From Marisediminitalea oceani (GTDB lineage: Bacteria; Pseudomonadota; Gammaproteobacteria; Enterobacterales; Alteromonadaceae), in assembly GCF_003731635.1 (NCBI RefSeq), contig NZ_RCUA01000033.1, positions 1 to 64,000 on the forward strand: a stretch of DNA of 64,000 bases, in the 5' to 3' direction. The notes beneath the pieces are model-generated. The model was given only the letters and a program-made list of their open reading frames with translations, made no database searches and was not told the origin of the DNA. Shown here piece by piece: positions 1-9,375 of this stretch (position 1 is the first letter of the stretch; each line of letters begins with the position of its first letter). The translations under genes and the position numbers were made by a program.

Positions 1-2
1 AA

Positions 3-662
3 TATATTCGCTGTATGCTGGACAGTAAGCCATTGCGTAAATGTGCCGAAGAATGTGGTCTCCACCTTGAAACATCGTTCAGGTGGCGGCATCGATTCCT
101 AGCGCTACCATCAGCACTGAAAGCGAGCAAACTAGAAGGTATTATCGAGGCTGACGAAACACTTTTTCCCTACTCAGAGAAAGGCTCAAAACGTATGACT
201 CGTCAGCCCCGCAAAAGAGGGATGAAAGCGAAAAAACGAGGGCGTTCAAAAGATGACTGGGTGCCCGTTTTAACGGTCAGAGACAGAGCCAAGAATACGT
301 ATGAGGCCGTTGTGCCAAGTGTTACATCGGCAACTCTGCATCAGGAGCTAGCAGGAAAATTAGAGAAAGACAGTGTGTTATGTAGTGATGGATATAAGCC
401 CTACATAGCTCTTTCTGAGAAAAATGATTTAATACACAAGCGCTTAGACGTGGCGGGAGGTGTTAAGGTGATAGATAAAGTCTTTCATATTCAGAATGTT
501 AACGCCTATCACAGCCGTCTGAAAGCGTGGATGAAACGGTTTCACGGAGTAGCCACAAAATACTTGGAACACTACCTGGGTTGGTTCAGGTTTATGGATA
601 ATCCAGAAAACCTTAACGAAAACAGGCTCTTTTCGATTCAACAACAGTTAATCCGAACATAG
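3..662 (+). CDS. IS1595-family (ISXO2-like) transposase, 5' end outside window
   Basis: This is the C-terminal part of a DDE transposase that moves an insertion sequence. The reading frame is open to the window edge, so the first visible ATG at 15 is probably internal. Visible family features are an N-terminal stretch with the FRWRHRFL signature, the first acidic motif EADET near residue 47 of the visible frame, SDGYKPY as the second acidic block, and an ending with NVNAYHSRLK and the HYLGWFRF block typical of ISXO2-like DDE domains. Basic spacer residues (RKRGMKAKKRGR) follow the first Asp. Whether the element is intact cannot be judged because its left end is missing. No terminal inverted repeat could be paired. 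It lies downstream of, and convergent with, the lipoprotein gene. Confidence 0.85.
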   Translation, partial: YIRCMLDSKPLRKCAEECGLHLETSFRWRHRFLALPSALKASKLEGIIEADETLFPYSEKGSKRMTRQPRKRGMKAKKRGRSKDDWVPVLTVRDRAKNTYEAVVPSVTSATLHQELAGKLEKDSVLCSDGYKPYIALSEKNDLIHKRLDVAGGVKVIDKVFHIQNVNAYHSRLKAWMKRFHGVATKYLEHYLGWFRFMDNPENLNENRLFSIQQQLIRT

Positions 663-820
663 CCAAACGTATAGTAAATCAGCGATTTTTCAAATTAACA
701 GACAGAGAGGCTGAACGGCTATGGAGTAACACAGCATTGTTGGTTTGCAGTTGGCACCCCCTGCGCAAATTTACAGGAGGTGCAATCTTTAGCTATCCAG
801 TATTACCGGATCTTCAGGGA

Positions 821-2602
821 TTATTTTTGGGTAATTGAATATACCGCCACCGTACCGCTCACTTCGTTGCCCACAATCAGAGCGGGGGCACCGGTTGGGC
901 TTTCATCTGCAGCAACAAACAGTAAGCTTTCGGGTGCCAAATCACCAATCGCATCACCTACAACCAATCCTTCGGTCACATCACGGTTATTGATGTATTC
1001 AACGAAGGACGCGTCGTAAGGGTTGGTGATGTCATAAACAAAAATGCCGCCCATTCTCTCCAGACCGATAAATGCGTAGGTACGCTCACCTACCTGACCG
1101 ACGGTCAGTGCTTCAGGCTCAGGCCCCTTGTTTTCAGAACGTGAATCACCTTCGTTTTCATCGTCACCATTGTTAAAGGCACTTCCGTATAATGATGCCG
1201 TGATGCGTTCAAAGTCATCACCGGAATCAAATACGACTAAACCATTTTGGTCCCAGATAGTGAATGACCGGGCGCCATAACTATAAGCGGCATCGTACAG
1301 TCCATTGCCATCAGCATCGCCTAAGGCGTTGGTCACCCGCAGATCGTCGGCTTCACCATTCATCTGCAGCATTTCAAGCGCCGAGCCGGGCTCAGCATCA
1401 AGAGCCTTAATTTTCACTTCTTCGGTATACGCCAGACATTCTCTGTCGTCCCAATCCTGGCCGCCAGCAGCAGTACAATCCGTCTCACTCATGTCTTCAG
1501 AAATAAAGTATTCCCGCGCATCACCCTCGTTGGCAGTTAACAGAAAATCCGCGCCTTTCCAGCTAAACATAGCAATCGTGTCGGGCATATACACACCGTA
1601 CAATCCTTCGTACTGACCGAAACTTACTTCACCGTCTTCCTGCACGTCGATATTCAGCCCGGCCCAGTTTTTGAACCCCAGACCCACTATGTCCATTGTC
1701 ATCGTGTTCAGGTCAATTACCGCCACACCATTGTTTTCCTGCAATGTCACGTATGCCATCTCATTGCTGGCCGTGATGTATTCAGGCTCTAAATCCTGGG
1801 CAACCGAAGTTGTGATGGTCACACCATTGATTGTACGTCCGGCCGGGTTAGGGAAATGCATCCCCATAGCCATTAACTCAGCCTTTTGTCCGTTGAAGTC
1901 TGTAAAATCGAGCAGTGTAGCCTCATCAGCAGGAACGCCGTCGGTGACGTCGATAACGGCTACAGAACCTTCCGGGTCAACAGTATAATCGCCACCTGGT
2001 TCACCTTCATTGGCCACCAGCACTTTGCTACCATCCGGCGTAAACGTCACCATATCGGGTAGATTACCTACTTCTACCGCCTTTAATAGCGTTGGCGCAG
2101 ACGCGGATACGCCGGTGTAGAACAGCACAAAACCGTTATCAGCCTTGGCGTCAGCAGGTACGGCTACAGCCAGTAAATCACCGGATAACGCAATACTGGT
2201 TAATCCGTCCAGAGCAACCCCGTCTACCTCGGTGGGCAAGGTAACTTCTGAACCTACGGTCAGATTTAAATCGGTAATCGGACTGTCCAGCGGCGCGTCA
2301 GACAAGTCACTGATATCTACCAGCGCAACCGTATTAGAATCACTGTTAGTGACGTAAACCATGCCACTTGCCACATCGTACTGAACAATTTCAGCAGCGC
2401 CTTCGGCTTCCAGTGATGCGCGGCCAATAACGGCCAGCTCAATGCCACGGGTTGCATCCTGACCATCTGCACCCACCGGACCGGCTTCCCCCTGAGGACC
2501 TTGCGAACCATCAGCACCGTCGTCGCCATCCAGGCTACAGCCGGTTAACAGACCCACTACAGCTAGCGCAAGTAAACTCGTTTTGAACATTGACGCTTTC
2601 AT
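821..2602 (-). CDS. Choice-of-anchor I family lipoprotein with collagen-like N-terminus
   Basis: Secreted lipoprotein of 593 residues when started at the ATG at 2602, which has an AAGGAAAT ribosome site; a longer frame to 2653 would bury the signal peptide. The signal peptide ends in LLTGC (Cys22). Directly after it come eight Gly-X-Y triplets (residues about 26-49), then repeated blade-like blocks such as DGSKVLVANEGEPGG and LLTANEGDAREY, characteristic of the choice-of-anchor I beta-propeller family related to phytase/alkaline phosphatase-like surface proteins. The two Cys in the middle (DCTAAGGQ...RECLAY) could form a disulfide. The enzymatic function is unknown. No gene is coupled to it. 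Confidence 0.85.
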   Translation of the reverse strand: MKASMFKTSLLALAVVGLLTGCSLDGDDGADGSQGPQGEAGPVGADGQDATRGIELAVIGRASLEAEGAAEIVQYDVASGMVYVTNSDSNTVALVDISDLSDAPLDSPITDLNLTVGSEVTLPTEVDGVALDGLTSIALSGDLLAVAVPADAKADNGFVLFYTGVSASAPTLLKAVEVGNLPDMVTFTPDGSKVLVANEGEPGGDYTVDPEGSVAVIDVTDGVPADEATLLDFTDFNGQKAELMAMGMHFPNPAGRTINGVTITTSVAQDLEPEYITASNEMAYVTLQENNGVAVIDLNTMTMDIVGLGFKNWAGLNIDVQEDGEVSFGQYEGLYGVYMPDTIAMFSWKGADFLLTANEGDAREYFISEDMSETDCTAAGGQDWDDRECLAYTEEVKIKALDAEPGSALEMLQMNGEADDLRVTNALGDADGNGLYDAAYSYGARSFTIWDQNGLVVFDSGDDFERITASLYGSAFNNGDDENEGDSRSENKGPEPEALTVGQVGERTYAFIGLERMGGIFVYDITNPYDASFVEYINNRDVTEGLVVGDAIGDLAPESLLFVAADESPTGAPALIVGNEVSGTVAVYSITQK

Positions 2603-2802
2603 TGCATTTCCTTTTTTATAGTTAATTGAAGTATGCTTAGCAAAGACACTCACTGATCGAAACTTAACTATTTCAGCGTGTTAATCCTGCTTAAACGTCC
2701 AAGCGTAGAAAAGCCGAGTGACAGTTTCATGTCCCTTGAGTGACAGAAATGTGAAATCCCGAGTCGTAGCACGGCTGGCAGATTGAAAAAGGAATCAAAT
2801 TG

Positions 2803-3603
2803 ATGAAGTTATCCGCTTATGTACTGGCAATGGCAATGACTGCCAGCACCCTTGTTGGGTGTGCAACCTCACCTACCGGTCGCAATCAGATACTGTTGTT
2901 TGGCAGCGATCAGCTTAATGCCATTGGCGTTCAGGCCTTTGATGGCATGAAAAGCGAAATCCCGGTGTCCAAACAGCCTGCACAGAATCAGTACGTTCAG
3001 TGTGTGGCCGACACCTTATTACCCTACGTACCCTCGGGCGTGTATTCAGGCGACTGGGAAGTCGTGGTGTTCAATGACGATCAGGTTAACGCCTTCGCAC
3101 TGCCCGGCGGTAAAATTGGCGTTTACACCGGCTTGCTAAAAGTGGCCACTAATCAGCATCAGTTGGCTGCTGTCATCGGTCATGAAATCGGCCACGTTAT
3201 TGCGCAGCATGGTAACGAGCGGATGTCGCAGACGACCCTAATTCAAACCGGTTCGCAGGTTGCCAATCAGGTACTGGCAGCAAATCAGGTGCCTTATAAC
3301 GCCGAAATTATGGGCGCACTGGGGCTCGGTTTGCAGTTGGGTGTACAGCTGCCGTTTAGCCGTACTCACGAATCAGAAGCCGATCTGATTGGTTTGCAGC
3401 TCATGGCTAAGGCCGGGTTTGATCCCCGTCAGTCCGTTGACTTGTGGCGTAATATGGAAGCGGCCAGCGGTGGGGAACGGCCAATGGAGTTGCTGTCAAC
3501 TCACCCGGCCCCCGATAGCCGGATTAAAAACCTGCAGGCGAATATGGATGCGGCAATGGCCGACTATCAGGCCAGCCCCACCAAAGCCAGCTGCAGCCAG
3601 TAA
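2803..3603 (+). CDS. M48 family metalloprotease, lipoprotein
   Basis: Periplasmic zinc metalloprotease of the M48 family (LoiP/BepA-like single-domain group), probably acting in envelope protein quality control. The ATG at 2803 is preferred over an in-frame TTG at 2800. The signal peptide ends in STLVGC (Cys20), indicating a lipid anchor. The zinc site HEIGH lies at residues 127-131, with the third ligand in the downstream HESEAD motif (about 187-192). LSTHPAPDSRI near the C-terminus is another M48 signature. Length is normal for the lipoprotein subgroup. It is monocistronic: it ends in a bidirectional terminator shared with the convergent mscS-type gene. Confidence 0.92.
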   Translation: MKLSAYVLAMAMTASTLVGCATSPTGRNQILLFGSDQLNAIGVQAFDGMKSEIPVSKQPAQNQYVQCVADTLLPYVPSGVYSGDWEVVVFNDDQVNAFALPGGKIGVYTGLLKVATNQHQLAAVIGHEIGHVIAQHGNERMSQTTLIQTGSQVANQVLAANQVPYNAEIMGALGLGLQLGVQLPFSRTHESEADLIGLQLMAKAGFDPRQSVDLWRNMEAASGGERPMELLSTHPAPDSRIKNLQANMDAAMADYQASPTKASCSQ

Positions 3604-3613
3604 GTTGCGGGCG

Positions 3614-3645
3614 AAAAAAAACGGCTCTGAGAGCCGTTTTTTGCC
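3614..3645. terminator. Bidirectional intrinsic terminator
   Basis: A 7-bp stem (ACGGCTC, 3-base loop, GAGCCGT) is flanked by seven A residues on the left and six T residues on the right. It can therefore terminate both the M48 gene (plus strand) and the MscS gene (minus strand), which converge here. Confidence 0.85.
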
Positions 3646-3655
3646 TTTAAATGAT

Positions 3656-4504
3656 TTATTCAGCGCTTTCTTTCTTCTCGGTGTTATCCGCTTCTTTGAA
3701 GAAATGCACATCCATTTGAGGGAATGGTATTGAAATACCTTCCTCGTCGAATCGTAATTTTACATTTTCAGTAAACGCCCACAATACTGCAAAATAATCT
3801 TCCTTTTTGACCCATGGGCGAACGGTAAAGTTTACACTGGAATCGCCTAGTGAAGACACGGCTACTACTGGCGCAGGCTCTTCTAAAATCCGCTCATCTT
3901 CCTTAACCATCTGCTCCAGAACATTTTTTGCCTTTAACAGATCATCGCCATACCCAATACCAAAAGTCATATCAACGCGGCGGTTTGTCATGGCTGAATA
4001 ATTAATGATGTTGTCACCATAAATTTTACCATTTGGTACGATGATCTCTTTGTTGTCAGGGGTGTTCATAGAGCTGGTAAAAATGCCTATTTTCTTTACC
4101 GTACCTGCTACACCTGCAGCTTCAACATAATCACCGGCACGAAACGGTTTGAAAACAAGCAACATTACACCCGCAGCAAAGTTCTTCAGCGAGTCCTGTA
4201 ACGATAAGCCAATTGCCAGACCAGCGGCACCTAGAATGGCAACTAACGACGTGGTATCGACACCTAATTCATCTAACGACGCTACAATCACAAACAGCAT
4301 GAGAACTGCGTTAAGAATCGACTTCAAAAAATCGACCAGCATATCGTCGTACTTCGATTTCGACATCAACTTGCCGAACATTGAAATAATAATTCCAACA
4401 ACCATCCTACCGATGACGAAAATAATAAGCGCCATCGCAATATTAATACCCCACGGAATCGCATAGGTATTAACGTACATTTCAATGTCTTCTTGAGTGA
4501 ACAT
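3656..4504 (-). CDS. mscS: MscS-type small-conductance mechanosensitive channel
   Basis: Inner-membrane channel of 282 residues that opens on membrane tension to release solutes after osmotic downshock. Three N-terminal hydrophobic helices are visible (about 15-40, 60-80, 88-115). The pore-lining helix contains LGAAGLAIGLSLQDSLKNFA, the classic TM3 pattern of Ala/Gly packing with Gln-Asp, followed by GVMLLVFKPFRAGD at the start of the beta domain. The C-terminal domain carries VPNGKIYGDNIINYS. Length matches E. coli MscS. It is transcribed alone, towards the terminator at about 3620. Confidence 0.93.
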   Translation of the reverse strand: MFTQEDIEMYVNTYAIPWGINIAMALIIFVIGRMVVGIIISMFGKLMSKSKYDDMLVDFLKSILNAVLMLFVIVASLDELGVDTTSLVAILGAAGLAIGLSLQDSLKNFAAGVMLLVFKPFRAGDYVEAAGVAGTVKKIGIFTSSMNTPDNKEIIVPNGKIYGDNIINYSAMTNRRVDMTFGIGYGDDLLKAKNVLEQMVKEDERILEEPAPVVAVSSLGDSSVNFTVRPWVKKEDYFAVLWAFTENVKLRFDEEGISIPFPQMDVHFFKEADNTEKKESAE

Positions 4505-4895
4505 ACTAAAATTCCTTTATTGTTTAGCTAACAGTAAGTTACCAGTGTTCGTGTGAACTGCGCAACAGAATTGGTTTTTTTGGGCTATAATTTCATTAAG
4601 CTGTCACACCCGCGACGTACTATTTTTTACAGATTTTACTGCTTAATTTGCTAATCAGTTGATTGCATTTGAGTTTTTAAAAAAGGCCGTCTGAGCCCTT
4701 TTTTTTACTGGATCTGAGGACCATAAACGACTATATTTTTTAGCGCAATTTTTCCAAAAGTTGGGAAATCGAATGCGCCTGAAAAGGTATTTAGGGTCAT
4801 TCAGAAGTATTTGTAAGCATGCTTATGCATCATGTCTGGTCTGGCATAGTGTTGCAACTGCTTATAATCAGTAGAAATTTTTTAAGGAATAGAAA
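4505..4895. other. Long intergenic region with palindrome and -10-like box
   Basis: 391 bp without a recognisable large gene, lying between the mscS start and a small plus-strand ORF. It is AT-rich. It holds a 12-bp palindrome TAAGCATGCTTA (4814-4825) and a perfect TATAAT (4863-4868) placed suitably for transcription into the small ORF, but no convincing -35 box at the standard distance. A weak stem with a T-run sits at about 4682-4705. No RNA family was recognised. Confidence 0.4.
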
Positions 4896-5048
4896 ATGTT
4901 ACTACTTAGTTGTCTATTTTTGGTTGTGTTATTTATTCTTGGTTATGCGCTCAAAGGCGACAAGGGAAAACACACCGTTCATGCCCGTCGCAATAAATCC
5001 ATGGCGGTCAATCAGGCACAATCCATAAATACTTTTGCCTCGAAATAA
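4896..5048 (+). CDS. Small single-span membrane protein, 50 residues
   Basis: Open frame of 50 codons starting at ATG 4896 with an AAGGA ribosome site 7 bases upstream. A TATAAT lies 28 bp upstream of the start. The product begins with one strong hydrophobic helix (residues 2-18, LLLSCLFLVVLFILGYA) followed by a basic, polar tail (KGDKGKHTVHARRNK). The layout suggests a single-span inner-membrane micropeptide with its tail in the cytoplasm. I do not recognise a family. Support is the clear ribosome site, the promoter-like box and the membrane topology. Conservation in relatives would settle it. Confidence 0.6.
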   Translation: MLLLSCLFLVVLFILGYALKGDKGKHTVHARRNKSMAVNQAQSINTFASK

Positions 5049-5156
5049 CAGTCAGCATCGCTGCAATAGCCTGGACTGTTGCAGCGATGTTTTGTTGTAT
5101 TCCTCTCGCAATGAAAGCTAAACTGTCCGCCGTTTCACTTTGGTAAGATAGTCTTT

Positions 5157-5885
5157 ATGCGTATCCCTCGTTTATTTCATCCCGACACCATCACTGTAGA
5201 CAGTGAGCTAACGTTAACTGCCGACGCAGCGCATCATGTAGCAAACGTTCTGCGACTGAAGAGTGGTCATCCGGTAGTGTTATTTAACGGTGACGGTAAT
5301 GAATATCCGGCAACCATTATTCTCGCTCAGCGACGCCAGGTTGTCATCGAGGTAGATTCCCGGCTGGCCATTGACACGCAGTCGCCTTTACCCCTGCACT
5401 TAGGCCAGGGAATATCAAAGGGTGACCGGATGGACTTAGTTCTGCAAAAGGCCACGGAGCTGGGTGCAACAACCATTACACCGTTAATTACAGAGCGCTG
5501 CCCGGTGAAACTGGACGAATCGCGCTGGCAGAAAAAAATACTGCAGTGGCAAAAAATCATTCAGGGCGCGTGTGAGCAATGTGGCCGCAATACCCTGCCG
5601 GAATTAAAACCGGTCACCCTGCTTAAAGACTGGTTGGCCGATTCCACCTCTCAAACCCGCCTGGTGTTATCGCCCGGCAGTCAACAGCGTCTGACTCAGC
5701 TAACTACAAACCATGCAGGTTTCCGTTTATTGATTGGGCCTGAAGGCGGACTATCCGATACCGAAGTACATCAATCGCAGGAAGCCGGTTTTACTGCCTG
5801 CTCACTTGGTCCCAGAATCTTACGCACAGAAACTGCTGCAATCACCGGTCTGTCTGTATTGCAGGCCACCTTTGGCGATTTGTAA
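5157..5885 (+). CDS. rsmE: 16S rRNA m3U1498 methyltransferase
   Basis: SPOUT-fold, SAM-dependent methyltransferase that N3-methylates U1498 of 16S rRNA in the assembled 30S subunit. At 242 residues it matches the family length. An N-terminal PUA-like domain (MRIPRLFHP, HHVANVLRLK) is followed by the SPOUT knot: KATELGATTITPL (98-110), LIGPEGGLSDTE (192-203) and LGPRILRTETAAI (217-229), which form the SAM-binding site. It precedes gshB on the same strand after a 114-bp gap, an order conserved in many gammaproteobacteria. Confidence 0.97.
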   Translation: MRIPRLFHPDTITVDSELTLTADAAHHVANVLRLKSGHPVVLFNGDGNEYPATIILAQRRQVVIEVDSRLAIDTQSPLPLHLGQGISKGDRMDLVLQKATELGATTITPLITERCPVKLDESRWQKKILQWQKIIQGACEQCGRNTLPELKPVTLLKDWLADSTSQTRLVLSPGSQQRLTQLTTNHAGFRLLIGPEGGLSDTEVHQSQEAGFTACSLGPRILRTETAAITGLSVLQATFGDL

Positions 5886-5999
5886 TCGTTAGTCCTGCGC
5901 CTGTAAGCTGCTAAATAATACGACCAGTAACCGCATAATGACTTGAATTAAGCGGTGATAACCTCCACTTTTGTCTTATATGACTAGAGAGAGTGCGCT

Positions 6000-6947
6000 A
6001 TGACCTATACCGTTGGCGTGGTAATGGACCCCATTGCCAAAATAAAACCAGAAAAAGACACCAGTTTCGCGATGATGTTAGAGGCCCAGCATCGCGGTGC
6101 AACATTAATCTACCTCGAACTCAAAGATTTATATATCGACAATGGCGTGCCTAAAGCCATTGGTTACCCCGTGACTGTGAGAGATCAGGCGCAGGATTTC
6201 TATACCCTTGGCGAAGAGCAACAGTATCTGCTGGGTGACCTCGACGTTATTCTGATGCGCAAGGATCCGCCCTTCGACAGTGAGTTTTTGTATGCTACGC
6301 ACATTCTCGACCTGGCCGAGCGTGCTGGTGCTCTGGTAGTTAATAAACCACAGAGCCTGCGGGATTTTAACGAGAAGCTGTTTACCGCCTATTTTCCCGA
6401 GCTTATTCCGGATACGCTGGTTACCCGCAACGCTGCTCTGGTACGCCAGTTCCATGCCAAACATAAGGATGTTATTTGCAAACCGCTTGATGGCATGGGC
6501 GGCGCTTCTATTTTCCGTATTAAGGAAGATGGCACTAACCTTGGTGTGATTATTGAAACCCTGACCAATAACGGCCAGAGCCAAATGATGGTGCAGGCCT
6601 ACCTGCCGGCCATTAAAGAGGGTGATAAGCGGGTACTGATAGTCAATGGTAAGGTGATGCCTTATTGTCTGGCCCGTTTACCATCAGCAGGAGAAACCCG
6701 TGGTAACCTGGCAGCCGGCGGCACAGGACGACCGCAACCCATCAGTGACAGCGACCGGGCACTGGCAGAAACCATCGCACCGGTGTTAGTTGAGCGCGGG
6801 TTAATGTTTGTCGGGCTCGATGTGATTGGCGATCGCATTACTGAAATCAACGTTACCAGCCCTACCTGCGTTAGAGAAATCGAGCGCGCGTACGATATAA
6901 ATATAACGGGCGAGTTATTTGACGCCATTGAAGCTAAACTTAACTAA
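6000..6947 (+). CDS. gshB: Glutathione synthetase
   Basis: ATP-grasp ligase that joins gamma-glutamylcysteine and glycine, the second step of glutathione synthesis, in the cytoplasm. At 315 residues it is full length compared with E. coli GshB. Signatures are MRKDPPFDSEFLYATH, the ATP-grasp block DVICKPLDGMGGASIFR, the P-loop region AGETRGNLAAGGTG and the C-terminal EINVTSPTCVREIE that binds Mg-ATP and product. The yqgE gene follows 42 bp downstream, suggesting one transcript. Confidence 0.98.
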   Translation: MTYTVGVVMDPIAKIKPEKDTSFAMMLEAQHRGATLIYLELKDLYIDNGVPKAIGYPVTVRDQAQDFYTLGEEQQYLLGDLDVILMRKDPPFDSEFLYATHILDLAERAGALVVNKPQSLRDFNEKLFTAYFPELIPDTLVTRNAALVRQFHAKHKDVICKPLDGMGGASIFRIKEDGTNLGVIIETLTNNGQSQMMVQAYLPAIKEGDKRVLIVNGKVMPYCLARLPSAGETRGNLAAGGTGRPQPISDSDRALAETIAPVLVERGLMFVGLDVIGDRITEINVTSPTCVREIERAYDINITGELFDAIEAKLN

Positions 6948-6989
6948 GCCGTCGCCATTTTTGTATGTCGGCCTAACGAGGTACTGAAC

Positions 6990-7556
6990 ATGACTGAACT
7001 GAAAAATCTGGCAAATCATTTTCTGATTGCCATGCCGTCAATGGAAGACCCGTTTTTTTCCCGCAGCCTGACCTATATTTGTGAACACAACGAAGAAGGC
7101 GCTATGGGCCTGGTGGTGAATCAACCTACCAATATGACCCTTAAAGAGCTATTGGAACAGGCCGACAAAGACGCAGAAGTGGACGATGAGAAGGGTCAAC
7201 AAATCGTGCTGGCCGGCGGACCGGTGAGCCAGGAGCGCGGTTTTATTTTGCACAGCCCTCAGCCTGGCTGGAGCTCAAGCCTCAACCTGACCTCAGAAAT
7301 TATGGTGACCACCTCCAAGGACATATTAGGCGCACTGGGCAATCACCGCGGTCCCGATCAGGCTATCATTACTTTGGGTTATGCAGGCTGGAGTGCGGGT
7401 CAGCTGGAGCGGGAAATTCAGGAAAACTCATGGCTGACTATCGAAGCCGATCCGAAAATTTTGTTTGATACGCCTATCCACCAGCGCTGGCAACTGGCGG
7501 TTAGCAGCCTTGGTATTGATGTCTGGCAGATCGCGCCTGAGGTGGGTCATGCCTGA
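6990..7556 (+). CDS. yqgE: YqgE/AlgH family protein
   Basis: 188-residue member of the UPF0301 (YqgE/AlgH) family. The N-terminal block [20 protein letters not shown] and the central MGLVVNQPT and [13 protein letters not shown] motifs are diagnostic. AlgH has been linked to alginate and quorum output in Pseudomonas, but the biochemical role is unknown. Its stop overlaps the start of ruvX by 8 bp, the usual arrangement, implying translational coupling. Confidence 0.95.
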   Translation: MTELKNLANHFLIAMPSMEDPFFSRSLTYICEHNEEGAMGLVVNQPTNMTLKELLEQADKDAEVDDEKGQQIVLAGGPVSQERGFILHSPQPGWSSSLNLTSEIMVTTSKDILGALGNHRGPDQAIITLGYAGWSAGQLEREIQENSWLTIEADPKILFDTPIHQRWQLAVSSLGIDVWQIAPEVGHA

Positions 7557-7980
7557 GGCCGGGCAACGCACTGTTCTGGCGTTTGATTTTGGCACCAAGA
7601 GCATTGGTGTGGCCATCGGTCAGGAAGTCACCGGCACCGCCGCGCCCCTAGAAGCGCTTAAAGCCCGGGATGGTATACCTGACTGGGATAAGATTCAAAA
7701 GATCTATGATGAATGGCAGCCGCATATCGTAGTAGTGGGTTTACCACTGAATATGGACGGTACTTCTCAGACCATGACCGAGCGGGCACAGAAGTTTGCT
7801 AATCGCTTACATGGCCGCTTTAAGACACCGGTTACCACCTATGATGAGCGTTTAAGCACTGCCGATGCCAGAGCAACGCTTTTTGAATTAGGCGGTTATA
7901 AAAAACTAACCAAAGGTAAAGTCGACAGTGTGTCGGCCTGTTTGATTTTTACCAGTTGGTTTGAAAGCCTCTGGGATTAA
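7549..7980 (+). CDS. ruvX: Holliday junction resolvase-like / pre-16S rRNA processing nuclease RuvX (YqgF)
   Basis: RNase H-fold nuclease of 143 residues. The ATG at 7549, overlapping the end of yqgE, was chosen because [12 protein letters not shown] (Asp13) must sit at the N-terminus; the longer frame from 7465 lies inside yqgE. Other active-site blocks are [18 protein letters not shown] and [10 protein letters not shown] near the C-terminus. In E. coli the protein is needed for 5' maturation of 16S rRNA. No terminator is obvious downstream. Confidence 0.95.
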   Translation: MPEAGQRTVLAFDFGTKSIGVAIGQEVTGTAAPLEALKARDGIPDWDKIQKIYDEWQPHIVVVGLPLNMDGTSQTMTERAQKFANRLHGRFKTPVTTYDERLSTADARATLFELGGYKKLTKGKVDSVSACLIFTSWFESLWD

Positions 7981-8104
7981 ATTATCCGCTGCAAAAAACA
8001 ATTCACGTGATCAATTAGCACTATAAAAATCATACTAAATAGTTATAGCCTTCCCCCGGCACTTCCCTCACACTGATGAAAATTCCAACGGTAAGGGAAT
8101 GGTT

Positions 8105-8503
8105 ATGTCGATGTCTAAATTTATTGAGCAAATCGAGAAGCTGCTACTGATCCTCATCATGCTGGCAACACTGGTGGCGGTAGGAGCAGAGATTATGCAC
8201 ATGGTTGAATATCGAACCGTGGAGCTGTCAGACCTGCTGCTGCTATTTATTTACGCCGAAGTAATGGGCATGCTGGCGGCTTACTACAACAGCAACCGTA
8301 TTCCGGTAACCCTGCCGCTGATTATAGCCATGACTGCTCTCAGTCGAATGATAATCCTGCAAAGTAAAGAGCTGGATAAAATTGTACTGATTTACGAATC
8401 GGGTAGTATTTTGCTGCTGAGCATCGCTGCCCTGATCATGAGTATAAAAGACAAGTACAGTCTGGATAAACTGAAAAACCGGGTTATCCGCCAACCCGAC
8501 TAG
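8105..8503 (+). CDS. psiE: PsiE family phosphate-starvation-inducible membrane protein
   Basis: Small integral membrane protein (132 residues from ATG 8105) matching PsiE. Four hydrophobic segments are seen: LLLILIMLATLVAVGAEI, LLLLFIYAEVMGMLAAYY, LPLIIAMTALSRMIIL and SILLLSIAALIMSI. Three in-frame ATGs lie within nine bases (8099, 8105, 8111); 8105 is best spaced from TAAGGGA. The E. coli homologue is induced by phosphate limitation, but no convincing Pho box was found here. Its stop codon overlaps the stop of the convergent lipase gene in an ACTAGT palindrome. Confidence 0.85.
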   Translation: MSMSKFIEQIEKLLLILIMLATLVAVGAEIMHMVEYRTVELSDLLLLFIYAEVMGMLAAYYNSNRIPVTLPLIIAMTALSRMIILQSKELDKIVLIYESGSILLLSIAALIMSIKDKYSLDKLKNRVIRQPD

Positions 8504-9288
8504 TGTTCATCAAACAAGCTTTTATTGCGGATATACTTGCGCATGTAATGGTAAGTAATCGGCCGTAACAGCCAGCTATGCAACGACTTTAAAAAGCGTT
8601 CGTGGGTAGGAGTATTCTCGTAAATCTGATCATCGTGAAGCCAGAGCATCTTGCCCACATGCCAGAAGTAATAGGGAAACGGCGGCATAAAGGTCACCAT
8701 ATCCAGATCGCAACAGATACGATAGGTTTTATGGTGCAACAAATAGTGTTTATTCCAGGCCCGGGTGGCTACAGCCGGCTGCCCAAAGGTGACTACCCGT
8801 TTCACTGCTTTCTTATTCTGCCGCTCAAAGTAATCGGCCATCAACACCGCTACCGCGCCGCCGGAAGAATGCCCGGTGAACGTAAAGCGTTTGCCCTGCA
8901 GACGTAATGGTTCCAGTACCTTTACCAGCAACTCGCGCAAGGGTAACGCTTCGTTAATGGTTTTAGTGCTGGAAAACATGGGCTGATTGAGCAGCCGCTT
9001 GAATCCCCAGTGCACATAAAAATGACGATCGACCTGCTTAATCTTGGCGGGTACAAATACCATGTTAGCCAGCCAGTCTCTGAGTCCCAGCGACCCTCTG
9101 AATACTACGATGACTTCTTTTTTATTGTCCGTCCACAGAATGCGAACACTCATGCGACCATATTTATCCACCAGTTGGCGTTCATGAAAGGGCTCTAACA
9201 CCTTCTGGTAATTCTCTTCGGCATCAGGATAAGCAAGCTGACAAAGAATGGCGTATCGCTCGTATTGATAACGCTTGAGTTTTTTCAT
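8500..9288 (-). CDS. Class 3 lipase-like alpha/beta hydrolase
   Basis: 262-residue lipase family protein. The nucleophile elbow is GHSSGGAVA (FTFTGHSSGGAV, Ser near residue 140). An oxyanion-type segment EVIVVFRGSLGLRDWLANM precedes it, and LDMVTFMPP (candidate Asp) and THERFL (candidate His) follow, completing a lipase-like triad. There is no signal peptide, so it is probably cytoplasmic. Substrate unknown. It converges on psiE with a 4-bp overlap of the stop codons and no terminator between, so the transcripts may overlap. Confidence 0.82.
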   Translation of the reverse strand: MKKLKRYQYERYAILCQLAYPDAEENYQKVLEPFHERQLVDKYGRMSVRILWTDNKKEVIVVFRGSLGLRDWLANMVFVPAKIKQVDRHFYVHWGFKRLLNQPMFSSTKTINEALPLRELLVKVLEPLRLQGKRFTFTGHSSGGAVAVLMADYFERQNKKAVKRVVTFGQPAVATRAWNKHYLLHHKTYRICCDLDMVTFMPPFPYYFWHVGKMLWLHDDQIYENTPTHERFLKSLHSWLLRPITYHYMRKYIRNKSLFDEH

Positions 9289-9375
9289 GGATTAGTCGAC
9301 AGACGGCAATCGTTGCTTTGATGGCACTAATATACGGGAAAGCGCCGCAATAAGTACACTCTGTTTGTGTTTAAG

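Noticed and set aside
663-820. Right terminal inverted repeat of the insertion sequence
   Set aside because: The left end is outside the window, so no repeat can be paired and the element boundary cannot be fixed.
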